From NCBI RefSeq assembly GCF_006442795.2, contig NZ_CP083956.1, positions 3,263,501-3,327,500 on the forward strand: 64,000 nt of DNA. Reading direction: 5' to 3'. Both the position numbers and the translations under genes were made by a program. The notes under the pieces are model-generated. The model was not told the origin of the DNA and made no database searches. It saw only the letters and a program-made list of their open reading frames with translations. This DNA comes from Mesorhizobium sp. B1-1-8. GTDB lineage: Bacteria > Pseudomonadota > Alphaproteobacteria > Rhizobiales > Rhizobiaceae. Within the stretch, counting starts at the first letter, position 1; every line of letters begins with the position of its first letter. Shown here in pieces: positions 54,883 through 63,707 of the stretch.

Positions 54883-56148
54883 GTGATACCATTGACCAGT
54901 TTTGCCTCTCGCGTCGCTGTTGCCGCCGAGGCGATCCGTGGGATCTTCCCGGAAACGCCGCTGCAGGAAAACGACTATCTGTCGAAGAAGACCGGCGCCC
55001 GCGTGCTGCTGAAACGCGAGGACCTGACGCCGGTGCGCTCCTATAAGATCAGGGGCGCCTTCACTTTCTTTCGCAAGGCGCTTGCCGCGGGCAACAATGC
55101 CGAGCTGTTCGTCTGCGCCTCGGCCGGCAATCACGCCCAAGGCTTTGCCTTCGTGTGCCGCCATTTCGGCAAAAAGGGCGTCATCTTCATGCCGGTCACG
55201 ACGCCGCAGCAGAAGATCGACAAGACGCGGCTGTTCGGCGGCGATTTCGTCGAGATCAGGCTGGTCGGCGACTTCTTCGACGATTGCTACCGCGCCGCCT
55301 TCGAATTCACCGAAAGCACGGGCGCGCATATGGTGCCGCCCTTCGACCACAAGGACATTATCGAGGGGCAGGCGACCGTCGCCTACGAGATCGCCGACCA
55401 GATGCCGGGCGGGCGTATGCCGGATATCGTCATGCTGCCGGTCGGCGGCGGCGGGCTGGCCGCCGGCGTCACCCACTATTTCGCCGACCAGCATCGCGAC
55501 ACGCGCTTCGTGTTCTGCGAGCCTGCCGGGGCGCCGAGCCTCAGCGAGAGCCTCGCCGTCGGCAAACGGATCAAGCTCGCCAGGGTCGACAATTTCGTCG
55601 ACGGCGCCGCGGTGGCCGAGATCGGCCGCGAGCCGCTGCGCCACCTTCGGGAGTTCACGGCGGATGCCGTGCGGCTGGTTCCGGAGAACCGGCTCTGCGC
55701 CAGCATGATCGAGATGCTCAATGTCGAGGGCGTGGTGCTGGAGCCGGCCGGCGCGCTGGCGATCGATGCGCTGAAAGATTTCTCCCGTAAGGAAATCAGG
55801 GGCAAGACCATCGTTGCGGTGGTCTCCGGCGGCAATTTCGATTTCGAGCGGCTGCCGGACGTGAAAGAGCGGGCGCTGCGCTTCGAGGGCTTGAAGAAAT
55901 ACTTCATCATCCGCTTTCCGCAGCGGCCCGGAGCGCTGCGCGACTTCCTCGAAATGCTGGGGCCGGACGACGACATCGCCCGCTTCGAATACCTGAAGAA
56001 GTCGGCGCGCAATTTCGGCTCGGTGCTGATCGGCATCGAAACCAAGGACCGCCGCAATTTCGACCTGCTGAAGGCCAATTTCGAGGCCGAGGGCGTGCAA
56101 TATCAGGACATCACCGACAACGAGACGCTTGCGGGTTTCATCATATGA
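54883..56148 (+). CDS. ilvA: Threonine dehydratase (threonine ammonia-lyase)
   Basis: A 421-residue PLP enzyme. Lys55 in VRSYKIRGAF binds PLP; LPVGGGGLAAG is the phosphate-binding loop. The C-terminal region from about 325 (KKYFIIRFPQRPGALRDFLE) is a single ACT-like regulatory unit, so it is the shorter one-ACT form. It makes 2-oxobutanoate for isoleucine synthesis. GTG at 54883 or TTG at 54892 can serve as start. It overlaps the DUF1697 gene by four bases. Confidence 0.92.
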   Translation: MIPLTSFASRVAVAAEAIRGIFPETPLQENDYLSKKTGARVLLKREDLTPVRSYKIRGAFTFFRKALAAGNNAELFVCASAGNHAQGFAFVCRHFGKKGVIFMPVTTPQQKIDKTRLFGGDFVEIRLVGDFFDDCYRAAFEFTESTGAHMVPPFDHKDIIEGQATVAYEIADQMPGGRMPDIVMLPVGGGGLAAGVTHYFADQHRDTRFVFCEPAGAPSLSESLAVGKRIKLARVDNFVDGAAVAEIGREPLRHLREFTADAVRLVPENRLCASMIEMLNVEGVVLEPAGALAIDALKDFSRKEIRGKTIVAVVSGGNFDFERLPDVKERALRFEGLKKYFIIRFPQRPGALRDFLEMLGPDDDIARFEYLKKSARNFGSVLIGIETKDRRNFDLLKANFEAEGVQYQDITDNETLAGFII

Positions 56149-56711
56149 GCGACAAGGGCGGCAAGGGAACGGTTTTCGTGGCGCTGTTTTCCGGCATCAA
56201 CGTCGGTGGCAACCGCATCGTCAAGATGGCCGAGCTGAGGTCGTTCTTCGAAGGTCTCGGCTTTTCCGACGTCGCCACCTATGTGCAGAGCGGCAACGTC
56301 GTGTTTCGGGCGAAAAAAGGCACCGCGGCTGCGCTGACCAGCCAGTTGGAGGCAGCCTTCGAGAAGAAATGGGGCTTCAACTCGCGCATCATGGTGCGCG
56401 ACGCCGGCTGGTTCGAGAAGCTTGTGAAGGACAATCCTTATCCGGAAGTCGCCGGCGAGCCGACCAAGCTCCACGCCTATACGCTGGAGCGCGAGCCGAC
56501 CATTGAGGAGACGGAACGTCTTGCGGAAAAATGCACGGGGCCCGAGCGGTTCGAGATCAAGGGCGACGTGCTTTACCTGCATGCGCCCGACGGGCTCGGC
56601 AAATCTGTGTTCGCCAATCTCATCCCGCGCACGCTGAAGGTGCCGGGCACTGCGCGCAACTGGCGCAGCGTGCTTGCGCTGGTCGAAATGGCGCGCAAGG
56701 CAGGAGGCTGA
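56145..56711 (+). CDS. DUF1697 family protein
   Basis: A 188-residue DUF1697 protein, signature FVALFSGINVGGNRIVKMAE and YVQSGNVVFRA. A longer central alpha-beta part is followed by NLIPRTLKVPGTARNWRSVL. The function is unknown; the structural family resembles ribosomal L23-like folds in some databases. Its ATG overlaps the ilvA stop (ATGA), suggesting translational coupling, although no functional link to isoleucine synthesis is known. Confidence 0.88.
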   Translation: MSDKGGKGTVFVALFSGINVGGNRIVKMAELRSFFEGLGFSDVATYVQSGNVVFRAKKGTAAALTSQLEAAFEKKWGFNSRIMVRDAGWFEKLVKDNPYPEVAGEPTKLHAYTLEREPTIEETERLAEKCTGPERFEIKGDVLYLHAPDGLGKSVFANLIPRTLKVPGTARNWRSVLALVEMARKAGG

Positions 56712-56720
56712 TTGGCGCTA

Positions 56721-56806
56721 TCGTATGTTTTCACGCAGTTCCGGACGGAAGGCTACGGCGAAGTCGCCGAGCCTGACCGCTGTGCACTTTTCCTGGAATT
56801 GCCTTA
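56721..56806. repeat. Short palindromic intergenic repeat, split copy
   Basis: CGCAGTTCCGGACGGAA at the left and TTTTCCTGGAATTGCC at the right are imperfect complements, as in the repeat type found after 2630. Between them lies an extra stretch of about 26 bases starting GGCTACGGCGAAGTCG, an insertion into an otherwise standard unit. The right end contains the stop codon of the leftward DUF2218 gene (56804-56806). Confidence 0.65.
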
Positions 56807-57097
56807 GGCAGCCTCGGCGCGCTTCCAGTCGAACATCAATTCCTCGCGGAAGGCGAAGCGCTTGATGTGGTCGGTGACGACGCTTTCGAGGCGCTCGATC
56901 GAGCCGGCCTCGTCGGCCGATACCGTGATGTGCAGCGCTGCTCCGTCGGCATCCATGACCGTGCGGCCCAGTGAAAGGTCGATGACGCCATGGTTGGGAT
57001 CGAACTCTACAGGAAATTTATGCGCCCAATGTTTGCACAGCTGCTGCAGATAGCGGCTTGCGTGTGCCGTGGCGACATTGACATGGCTGCTCGGCAT
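56804..57097 (-). CDS. DUF2218 family protein
   Basis: A 97-residue protein of DUF2218, with YLQQLCKHWAHKFPVEFDPN and ERLESVVTDHIKRFAFREEL. Family members lie near metal-uptake genes in some genomes, but the role is not known. The ATG at 57097 (MPSSHVNVATAHASRYLQQL) has GGAG twelve bases upstream; the longer frame is not used. Its stop codon comes from the adjacent repeat. Confidence 0.85.
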   Translation of the reverse strand: MPSSHVNVATAHASRYLQQLCKHWAHKFPVEFDPNHGVIDLSLGRTVMDADGAALHITVSADEAGSIERLESVVTDHIKRFAFREELMFDWKRAEAA

Positions 57098-57228
57098 GAA
57101 GGTGTCTCCGAAGGTGTATGACAATGACACGGCGCCCGCTTTGTGCGGCAGGCTCCCTGGCTGGATAGATAGGAGCGGCCTCGCCAAACGCCATAGATTG
57201 GCCGCCGACCGCTCGAAAAGGTGATCGC

Positions 57229-57669
57229 CTACCAGCTTCCGGTATTGGCCATGGAAACCCAGGGCTCGGCCTTCGCCTTGGCGGGGCCTTTCTGCAGCAG
57301 CTCGATCGAGATGCCGTCCGGCGAGCGGATGAAGGCCATATTGCCGTCGCGCGGCGGCCGATTGATGGTGACGCCATTGTCCATCAGCTTCTGACAGGTG
57401 GCGTAGATGTCGTCGACCTCATAGGCGAGGTGGCCGAAATTGCGGCCGCCCTTGTACTCTTCCGGATCCCAGTTGTAGGTCAGCTCGACCAGCGGCGCCT
57501 TGTCGTCGATGCCGCTCTGTTCGTCTTCGGGCGCGGCGAGGAAGATCAGCGTGTAGCGTCCCTGGTCGTTTTCGTAGCGGCGCACTTCCTTCAGGCCGAG
57601 CTTGTTGCAGTAGAAGTCGAGCGACTGATCGATGTCGGCGACGCGGACCATTGTGTGAAGATAGCGCAT
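57229..57669 (-). CDS. gloA: Lactoylglutathione lyase (glyoxalase I)
   Basis: A 146-residue VOC-fold protein of the glyoxalase I type. [20 protein letters not shown] starts the first half; VELTYNW and [10 protein letters not shown] supply metal-binding glutamate and histidine positions; ISIELLQKG closes the second half. It converts the methylglyoxal-glutathione hemithioacetal to S-lactoylglutathione. GAGGAAACCGAT precedes the ATG at 57669. Confidence 0.93.
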   Translation of the reverse strand: MRYLHTMVRVADIDQSLDFYCNKLGLKEVRRYENDQGRYTLIFLAAPEDEQSGIDDKAPLVELTYNWDPEEYKGGRNFGHLAYEVDDIYATCQKLMDNGVTINRPPRDGNMAFIRSPDGISIELLQKGPAKAKAEPWVSMANTGSW

Positions 57670-57929
57670 ATCGGTTTCCTCGGAACGTTGCGTTGCGGCG
57701 CAACATAAAAGCCGCCCGGCCAAAGGGCAATCGCAGAGCTGGACGTATCGAGCAGCCAATTTGAGGCCGCGCATTGCGCGGCAAGTAACGCCGGCAAACA
57801 ACAATTCAGGTTTTCCGGCATTCAGCGGTGAAAAAAGGCACGTCAGGCCTTGCACACCCCGGAAGCCGCAGTGTTAATCTCATGGCAAGAATCAGTCGTG
57901 GTTTTTAGTTGCAAAAAGGGGGCATTCTT

Positions 57930-58523
57930 ATGGGGGAAAAGGCCTCTTTCACGAGGCGGGACGGAAGCCTTGACGACGCCTTGCAGCGGGACAGTGGCGG
58001 CGAAGCCGCCGAGCTTGTCGAAATCGCCGGCGCTATCAAATGGTTCGACGTGGCCAAGGGCTACGGCTTCATTCTTCCGGACGACGGCGTCTCGGGTGAT
58101 ATCCTCCTCCACGTGACATGTCTTCGCAGGGACGGTTTCCAGACCGCGCTGGAAGGCGCGCGCGTCGTCTGCCTCGTCAAGGAGGGCGAGCGCGGCCTGC
58201 AGGCCTTCCGCGTGCTCTCCATGGATGTCTCGACGGCAGTGCATCCCGCCGAGCAGGAGCAGCGCACGCATGTCACGGTGACGCCGGAAAGCGGCCTCGA
58301 GCGGGCTTTGGTGAAATGGTTCAACCGCACCAAGGGCTTCGGCTTCCTGACCCGGGGTGACGGCACCGAGGACATCTTCGTCCATATGGAGACGCTGCGC
58401 CGCTACGGCATCACCGAGCTTCGGCCCGGCCAGGTTGTGCTCATTCGCTTCGGGCGCGGCGACAAAGGCCTCATGGCCGCCGAAATTCACCCCGATATGG
58501 GCACCTTGCCGGTCTCGCACTAA
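57930..58523 (+). CDS. Protein with two cold-shock domains
   Basis: A 197-residue protein with two CSD units. The first (about 32-100) reads [20 protein letters not shown] and DILLHVTCL; the second (about 125-190) reads [20 protein letters not shown] and [12 protein letters not shown]1-like KGYGFI and KGFGFL and RNP2-like DIFVHM are intact. Such double-CSD proteins bind single-stranded RNA or DNA. In Rhizobiales the gene is usually followed by DUF192, as here, but a repeat element now lies between them and supplies the stop codon. Confidence 0.92.
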   Translation: MGEKASFTRRDGSLDDALQRDSGGEAAELVEIAGAIKWFDVAKGYGFILPDDGVSGDILLHVTCLRRDGFQTALEGARVVCLVKEGERGLQAFRVLSMDVSTAVHPAEQEQRTHVTVTPESGLERALVKWFNRTKGFGFLTRGDGTEDIFVHMETLRRYGITELRPGQVVLIRFGRGDKGLMAAEIHPDMGTLPVSH

Positions 58524-58800
58524 GGTGTGTTGATATTCAGGTGAGGCCCGCCTGCAAATGACGGTTTCCTGCGCTTCCGGCCTTCGCCGGCCGAAGCATG
58601 CATTCATAAAAGTGGCGTGGCAGTTAAGGCTACGGCCGGCGTAGGCCGGTGCTCACGTACTTCAAGTACGCTCCGCTCCGGCCTTCGCCGGCCGAAGCCC
58701 TCACAAGCGTCTCCGCTCTATGAAGGCTACGGTCGGCGTAGGCCGGTTCTCAGAATCCACCATTTTCGACTCGGCCTGACCTGAATCTCAACACACCTTA
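58521..58800. mobile_element. MITE-like element, about 280 bp
   Basis: Terminal inverted repeats of 28 bp: TAAGGTGTGTTGATATTCAG onward on the left and TGACCTGAATCTCAACACAC with CTTA at the right, with two mismatches. The inside has no gene but two pairs of direct repeats: CCGGCCTTCGCCGGCCGAAG at 58577 and 58678, and AAGGCTACGGCCGGCGTAGG with a near copy at 58724. The first three bases are the stop codon of the cold-shock gene. Confidence 0.75.
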
Positions 58801-58804
58801 GGCC

Positions 58805-58843
58805 GTCTCGACACAGTCCGGGCGGCCCGTCCTCTGTCGAGAC
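58805..58843. terminator. Hairpin before DUF192
   Basis: GTCTCGACA and TGTCGAGAC form a perfect 9-bp stem around a GC-rich loop, right next to the MITE-like element. There is no T tract, so it might instead be part of the 5' leader of DUF192. Confidence 0.4.
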
Positions 58844-58914
58844 GAATCTTGTCCGAAATCCAGGTTTCCCTTTTGCGGATCATGGTCTAGGACAAGGTCT
58901 CGACGAGGTATCGA

Positions 58915-59415
58915 ATGGCCCACCGCAACTGGCTGATTTCAGGCGCGTTCTGCGCCGTCATGTTTTTTGCCATCTATTTCAGCGTTCTGACGCCAGGCTC
59001 GGCGGACGGTCAGGCGATGATGCTGCCCGTCGACCCGACGCCGCTGGTGGCTGTGACGGGCTCCGGCAAGCATTCCTTCTCCATAGAGATCGCCGACAAT
59101 TCGGCCGAGCGCGAGGCCGGCCTGATGTTTCGCCGGACCATGGCCGACGATCACGGCATGCTGTTCGTGTTCGACAAGCCAGGTGTGGTGAATTTCTGGA
59201 TGAAGAACACGCCGATGCCGCTCGATCTGGTCTTCATCGGCCAGGACGGCAAGATCAAGGCCATCAAGCGCGGCGAACCGGAATCCGAGGCGATCATCTC
59301 GCCGGGGCAGCCGGTGAGCTTCGTTCTCGAGCTGAAGGCCGGAACTGCCGCCAAGGATGGTCTGGAAAACGGCGATCTGTTGCTTCATCCGGCGCTCGGC
59401 ACCAACTCCAATTGA
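58915..59415 (+). CDS. DUF192 family protein
   Basis: A 166-residue DUF192 protein with one N-terminal hydrophobic segment (WLISGAFCAVMFFAIYFSV). The core ERETGL-like EREAGLMFRRTMADDHGMLF, then VNFWMKNTPMPLDLVFIG, is the family signature. The function is unknown. It is a predicted inner membrane-anchored or exported protein. Confidence 0.9.
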   Translation: MAHRNWLISGAFCAVMFFAIYFSVLTPGSADGQAMMLPVDPTPLVAVTGSGKHSFSIEIADNSAEREAGLMFRRTMADDHGMLFVFDKPGVVNFWMKNTPMPLDLVFIGQDGKIKAIKRGEPESEAIISPGQPVSFVLELKAGTAAKDGLENGDLLLHPALGTNSN

Positions 59416-59435
59416 GCGGAGCGGATTTCTGCCCG

Positions 59436-60203
59436 ATGCAGTTCTTCTCGCATGACGGTTTCGACCTCGCCTACCTCGATCGCCAGCCGGCGTCGGGTGA
59501 GGGCGACCCGGTGCTGATGATCCATGGCTTTGCCTCGAGCCACTATGTCAACTGGGTCTCGCCAGGCTGGTTCAAGACGCTGAACGATGCCGGCTACCGC
59601 GCCATTGCGTTCGACAATCGCGGCCACGGCTCGTCGTCGAAAAGCTACAACGAGGCCGACTACACGCCGGCCAGGATGGCCTCGGACGCGGCCGCCCTGC
59701 TCGATCAACTGGGCATCGAGCGCGCCCACGTCATGGGCTATTCGATGGGCGCGCGGGTATCGGCGTTCATGGCTTTGTCCAATCCGGACAAGGTGGCGAC
59801 ACTGGTGTTCGGTGGCCTCGGCATCGGTCTTGTCGACGGCGTCGGCGATTGGGATCCGATCGCCGATGCGCTTCTGGCCGAGGATCCCGCTACGATCAGC
59901 CATGCGCGCGGCCGTTCGTTCCGCGCTTTCGCCGACCAGACGCGCAGTGACCGCCGGGCGCTCGCCGTCTGCATCGTCGGCTCGCGTGCATCCATGAGCG
60001 AGGACGATGTCGCGCGCATTGCCCAGCCGACCTTGATCGGCGTCGGGACCAGGGACGACATCGCCGGCTCGCCCGACGAACTGGCCGCGCTGATGCCACA
60101 CGCAGAAGCTTTTCACATCGAGGGCCGCGACCATATGCTGGCCGTCGGCGACAAGACCTTCAAGCAGCGGGTGCTGGAGTTCTACGCCGAAAACCCGCTC
60201 TGA
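59436..60203 (+). CDS. Alpha/beta hydrolase
   Basis: A 255-residue hydrolase without signal peptide. The oxyanion region is VLMIHGFASSHYVNW, the nucleophile elbow is VMGYSMGARVSAF (GxSxG), the Asp position is in GVGTRDDIAG and the His in IEGRDHMLAV. It probably acts on a small ester in the cytoplasm. A TTG at 59412 overlaps DUF192 and is disfavoured; the ATG at 59436 is chosen. Confidence 0.88.
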   Translation: MQFFSHDGFDLAYLDRQPASGEGDPVLMIHGFASSHYVNWVSPGWFKTLNDAGYRAIAFDNRGHGSSSKSYNEADYTPARMASDAAALLDQLGIERAHVMGYSMGARVSAFMALSNPDKVATLVFGGLGIGLVDGVGDWDPIADALLAEDPATISHARGRSFRAFADQTRSDRRALAVCIVGSRASMSEDDVARIAQPTLIGVGTRDDIAGSPDELAALMPHAEAFHIEGRDHMLAVGDKTFKQRVLEFYAENPL

Positions 60204-60222
60204 CCTCTGACCGCGCGGGTGG

Positions 60223-60726
60223 ATGGCAATGGTCGATCTTCTTGTGACCTACATGGAGATGACCGCGCCGCCCGGCGAGCCGCTGGCCGTGCCGCTGCCG
60301 GGTGCCCTGGTCGCCCGGGAGGCGCTCGATCATTCGAGCTATGTCAGCCTCTATCGTGCCGTCGGCGGACCGGTGCAGTGGGACCAACGCCTGCGCATGC
60401 CAAAGGCGGAGCTTGAAACGCTGCTCGCCAGAGCCTCGACACATATCCATGTGCTGCGCGTCGACGGCGATGCCGCCGGCTTTTGCGAGTTCAACGATGG
60501 CGGCCGGGCAGACATCGAACTGGTTCATTTCGGACTGGTGCCCGCCTTTCAGGGCCGGCGGCTGGGGCCGTTCCTGCTTGACCGGTCGCTGCGCGCGGTC
60601 TGGTCGTATCGGCCGGAACGGCTCTGGCTTCACACCGATACCCAGGACCACCCGACCGCGCAGTCGGTTTATGGCCGTGCCGGTTTCAAGGCCTATGCGC
60701 AACGCATGGAAACCTTTCCGGATTAA
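60223..60726 (+). CDS. GNAT family N-acetyltransferase
   Basis: A 167-residue GNAT protein: HFGLVPAFQGRRLGPFLLDR is the cofactor loop (QGRRLG), and SVYGRAGFKAY the C-terminal motif. There is a 60-residue N-terminal part before the fold (LPGALVAREALDHSSYVSLY), shared by a subgroup of rhizobial acetyltransferases. The substrate is unknown. Confidence 0.87.
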   Translation: MAMVDLLVTYMEMTAPPGEPLAVPLPGALVAREALDHSSYVSLYRAVGGPVQWDQRLRMPKAELETLLARASTHIHVLRVDGDAAGFCEFNDGGRADIELVHFGLVPAFQGRRLGPFLLDRSLRAVWSYRPERLWLHTDTQDHPTAQSVYGRAGFKAYAQRMETFPD

Positions 60727-60729
60727 GCA

Positions 60730-61332
60730 TCATCCGGCTTCAAGTTTTGCGAGCGAGCGCTCCATGTTTTGCCTGGCCTTCCGTTCGAAGCGCGCCTGGA
60801 ACTCAGCCGTATGGAAGATTTGCGCGCGGCCGAGGAAGTTCCTCAGAACCGCCGCCCGGCCGGCGCGCCACATCGGCTCCTCGACCCAGCCATATTCGCG
60901 CCTGACGGCCGTCTCGTAGGCGTCGAAGGCATCAGGTTCGGCACCGAGGATCGAAAGGTCCATGTCGAGCAAAAGGGCAGCATCGCTCGTCGCCTTCTCA
61001 TCATCCAATGGCGGCAACTGATGCGTGGCGGTGGCATTGATCATCGACGCGATGCGTTGGAGCCGCTCGGTTCGGGTGCGGCCTGCAAGCTTTTCTTCGG
61101 CCAGGGCAGCACTGCGTGCCTCATTGTCCTTGGCGCGGCTGTCATAGATGGCATCGTGGAACCAGATCGCCGCCTCGACGGCGCCCGGGTCATGAAGAAG
61201 GTGCCTGTATTCCGCGGCCAGCGCCAGCATTGCCTCGATATGGGCGAGGTTGTGATAATGCCGATCCCCGGCCTGATAGAGCGCGGCAAGCTCGGCCTTC
61301 AGCGCGTCGTCGATCAGCGTTTCGTTTTCCAT
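60730..61332 (-). CDS. HD-domain protein, predicted metal-dependent hydrolase
   Basis: A 200-residue helical protein of the HD superfamily. HYHNLAHIEAML and WFHDAIYDSRAKDNEARSAA supply HD-type metal ligands, followed by MINATATHQLP. The subgroup is found in bacteria and fungi as predicted HD-superfamily hydrolases with unknown substrate. AAGG precedes the ATG at 61332, chosen over 61350. Confidence 0.85.
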   Translation of the reverse strand: MENETLIDDALKAELAALYQAGDRHYHNLAHIEAMLALAAEYRHLLHDPGAVEAAIWFHDAIYDSRAKDNEARSAALAEEKLAGRTRTERLQRIASMINATATHQLPPLDDEKATSDAALLLDMDLSILGAEPDAFDAYETAVRREYGWVEEPMWRAGRAAVLRNFLGRAQIFHTAEFQARFERKARQNMERSLAKLEAG

Positions 61333-61521
61333 GGCGGACCTTTTCGGCATTTAGGGCGAACGTTTTCCGGCGCTTTGGTGATCAAGGCTTCGTTTTCCAT
61401 CGCGGCTTGAATTTCGATGAACCAGGTCCATTTCACAAAGCACTAAGGAAAATTGAGTTCAACCGTGCTATGATCTGACCTATATGTGGCGCCGGATGAA
61501 TGAGCAGGCCGGAGACCGTCG

Positions 61522-62370
61522 ATGAACAGCGTTACGATAGCCCGCCCCAGCATGGTGCAGCCGGTCGACCCGATCTGGCGTTCGATCCGCGATGAGGCGA
61601 TGGAAGCGGTGAACCGCGATCCGCTGCTTGCCGCCTTTCTCTATTCGACCATCCTCAACCAGGAGAGCCTGGAGGAAGCCGTCATCCACCGGCTTGCCGA
61701 GCGCCTCGACCATCAGGACATCGGCTCCGATCTCATCCGCCAGACCTTCAAGGCAATGCTTGTCGACGATCCCGAGTGGAGCACGACCGTGCGCGTCGAC
61801 ATCCAGGCCTATTACGACCGCGACCCGGCCTGCGATCGCTTCATCATGCCGGTGCTCTATTTCAAAGGTTTCCATGCCATCCAGACGCACCGGCTGGCAC
61901 ACTGGCTGTGGAACCAGGGCCGCCGGGACTTCGCGCTCTATCTGCAGAGCCGCTCGTCCTCGGTGTTCCAGACCGACATCAATCCGGCTGCCCGCATCGG
62001 CAGAGGCATCTTCGTCGACCATGCCACCGGTCTCGTCGTCGGCGAAACCGCGGTGATCGAGGACGACGTATCGATACTCCACGGCGTGACGCTCGGCGGC
62101 ACCGGCAAGGCCGGCGGCGACCGTCACCCGAAGATCCGTCGCGGCGTGCTGATCGGCGCCGGCGCCAAGATCCTCGGCAATATCGAGATCGGGCATTGCT
62201 CCAAGATCGCCGCCGGCTCGGTCGTGCTGTCGCCCGTGCCGCACAACAAGACGGTCGCCGGCGTGCCCGCGCGGGTTGTGGGAGAAACGGGCTGCGACCA
62301 GCCCTCGCGGCAGATGGACCAGCTGCTGCCGTCGCAGACAATGGACCACGTGGTCAGCTTCGACATTTGA
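61522..62370 (+). CDS. cysE: Serine O-acetyltransferase
   Basis: A 282-residue CysE. The N-terminal helical half ends near DIQAYYDRDPACDRFIMPVL. The C-terminal left-handed beta helix has AARIGRGIFVDHATGLVVGE, DVSILHGVTLGGTGK and the serine-binding GDRHPKI region. It makes O-acetylserine for cysteine synthesis. DUF3126 follows 144 bases downstream, a familiar rhizobial neighbour. Confidence 0.95.
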   Translation: MNSVTIARPSMVQPVDPIWRSIRDEAMEAVNRDPLLAAFLYSTILNQESLEEAVIHRLAERLDHQDIGSDLIRQTFKAMLVDDPEWSTTVRVDIQAYYDRDPACDRFIMPVLYFKGFHAIQTHRLAHWLWNQGRRDFALYLQSRSSSVFQTDINPAARIGRGIFVDHATGLVVGETAVIEDDVSILHGVTLGGTGKAGGDRHPKIRRGVLIGAGAKILGNIEIGHCSKIAAGSVVLSPVPHNKTVAGVPARVVGETGCDQPSRQMDQLLPSQTMDHVVSFDI

Positions 62371-62514
62371 AACCGGCTGCCGGTGGCCGGTTGTCGGTCA
62401 CCGTTTTCAAGCGCCGGTTGTCGCGTATTATCCAGTCGGCTTGCCTTTACATCGCCATCGTCGGCGTGTCAGAAGCGCCTTCCAACGAATAAGCCGACAT
62501 TTCGGAGAAGACTT

Positions 62515-62718
62515 TTGAAGCCGGACGAAATCAGAAAGCTGGACGCCTATTTCAAGCGCGTCTTCCAGAATCCCAAGCTGCAGGTAAAGGCGCGTCCGCG
62601 CAAGGAAGACTCGGCCGAAGTCTATGTCGGCGAGGAATTCCTCGGCATCGTCTTCAAGGACGAGGACGACGGCGACTACAATTTCTCGATGGCGATCCTC
62701 GACATCGATCTTGCCTGA
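62515..62718 (+). CDS. DUF3126 family protein (TTG start)
   Basis: A 67-residue protein: MKPDEIRKLDAYFKRVFQNP then VKARPRKEDSAEVYVGEEFL and YNFSMAILDIDLA. The family matches this from its first residue, which here is a TTG (62515-62517) with GGAGAAG a few bases ahead. The frame is open further upstream, but that part is not family-like. The function is unknown. Confidence 0.88.
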   Translation: MKPDEIRKLDAYFKRVFQNPKLQVKARPRKEDSAEVYVGEEFLGIVFKDEDDGDYNFSMAILDIDLA

Positions 62719-62773
62719 CCGGCAGCCCTGACCGGGTGCGTGATTGGAGCGCCCCGGTCGAAACACCTGCAGC

Positions 62774-63361
62774 CTAATCCGGGCAATGTCGCGGGATATG
62801 CACCCGCCGCCAGCTGGTCGAGCCTTCCCGCACCACGACACGGCGTGCAACCGTCCCATAGGAGGGCGGGATTTCGGTGATGCGCCGCTGCTCGGGCCGC
62901 ACCAGCACTTCGCGGGCGACGCCTTCATATTCGGCCGGCAGCACGACGCGACGGACGCGCTCGGGTTCGACGACCACCGTCTCGGCGACGCGCGCGTAAC
63001 GGGCCTTGCGCCACACCTTGCACAGCACCTTGCGGCCGTGGATGACGCGCCATTCCCAGGCATAGCCGCCATCGTCGACCTTGACTGTGTGATAGACGGT
63101 GCGGGTCACGGCCGGCACCACCCCATAGGTGACACGCGGCGGCGCGATCTGCTCGATGCTTTGACTTGTGCCGTAGATTGGCGGGTCGTAGTCGACCAGC
63201 TGGCCGCCGGGGCTGACCATCACATCCTCATAGACGGTGTCGTAGAGAGCCGGCCTGTGGACCGGCTCATAGCATTCGAGCGCCCGGCTGCCGGCGGCGG
63301 TTTCGGAGACGCTGGCAAGCATTGCGACCGAAGCCAGGAAGGCGGAGCTGTTGCGGATCAT
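62774..63361 (-). CDS. Secreted protein of unknown function
   Basis: A 195-residue protein with a signal peptide (MIRNSSAFLASVAMLASVSE, cut near TAA). The mature part has three rounds of a tyrosine- and valine-rich pattern (PALYDTVYEDVMVSPGG; TRTVYHTVKVDDGGYAWEWR; ETVVVEPERVRRVVLPAEYE), suggesting a beta-rich repeated fold, and three cysteines (ALECYEP; LCKVW; HCPD). No family is recognised. The ATG at 63361 is chosen over an upstream frame. It is leftward and divergent from clpP. Confidence 0.65.
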   Translation of the reverse strand: MIRNSSAFLASVAMLASVSETAAGSRALECYEPVHRPALYDTVYEDVMVSPGGQLVDYDPPIYGTSQSIEQIAPPRVTYGVVPAVTRTVYHTVKVDDGGYAWEWRVIHGRKVLCKVWRKARYARVAETVVVEPERVRRVVLPAEYEGVAREVLVRPEQRRITEIPPSYGTVARRVVVREGSTSWRRVHIPRHCPD

Positions 63362-63707
63362 GACATTCCCCGTTGAAAAAGGACGCCGGTTCAACGCAGG
63401 ACTGTAGCGGAAGCTCCGCACCCGGGCAGGGAATTCAAGGCTTGTCGTTAAGCGGCGCGGTTAAGAAAATGCTACCATCGCGGCTCGTGGGGGACGGGAT
63501 CTCCTGCCGGGGGCAGTATTCCGGGACGGTCGTCCGCATTTCCCCTGGTAGCTGTGCTTGATTCGACTTAACCAGATGGCTAGGAGGGGCGGCCTTGCGC
63601 TAGGGTGAGCCGGCATCCTATTTACCTCGTAACCGATCCAGAACCGATTCTGCCCGATTGCTGATATATCACGGCGCCGGAATCCCATCTCCAACAAGGG
63701 ATAGTCC
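63362..63707. other. clpP promoter region
   Basis: About 345 bases before clpP. It is the last gap and should hold the clpP promoter (rightward) and one for the secreted protein (leftward). I see no clear heat-shock consensus, and no small gene. Confidence 0.4.
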
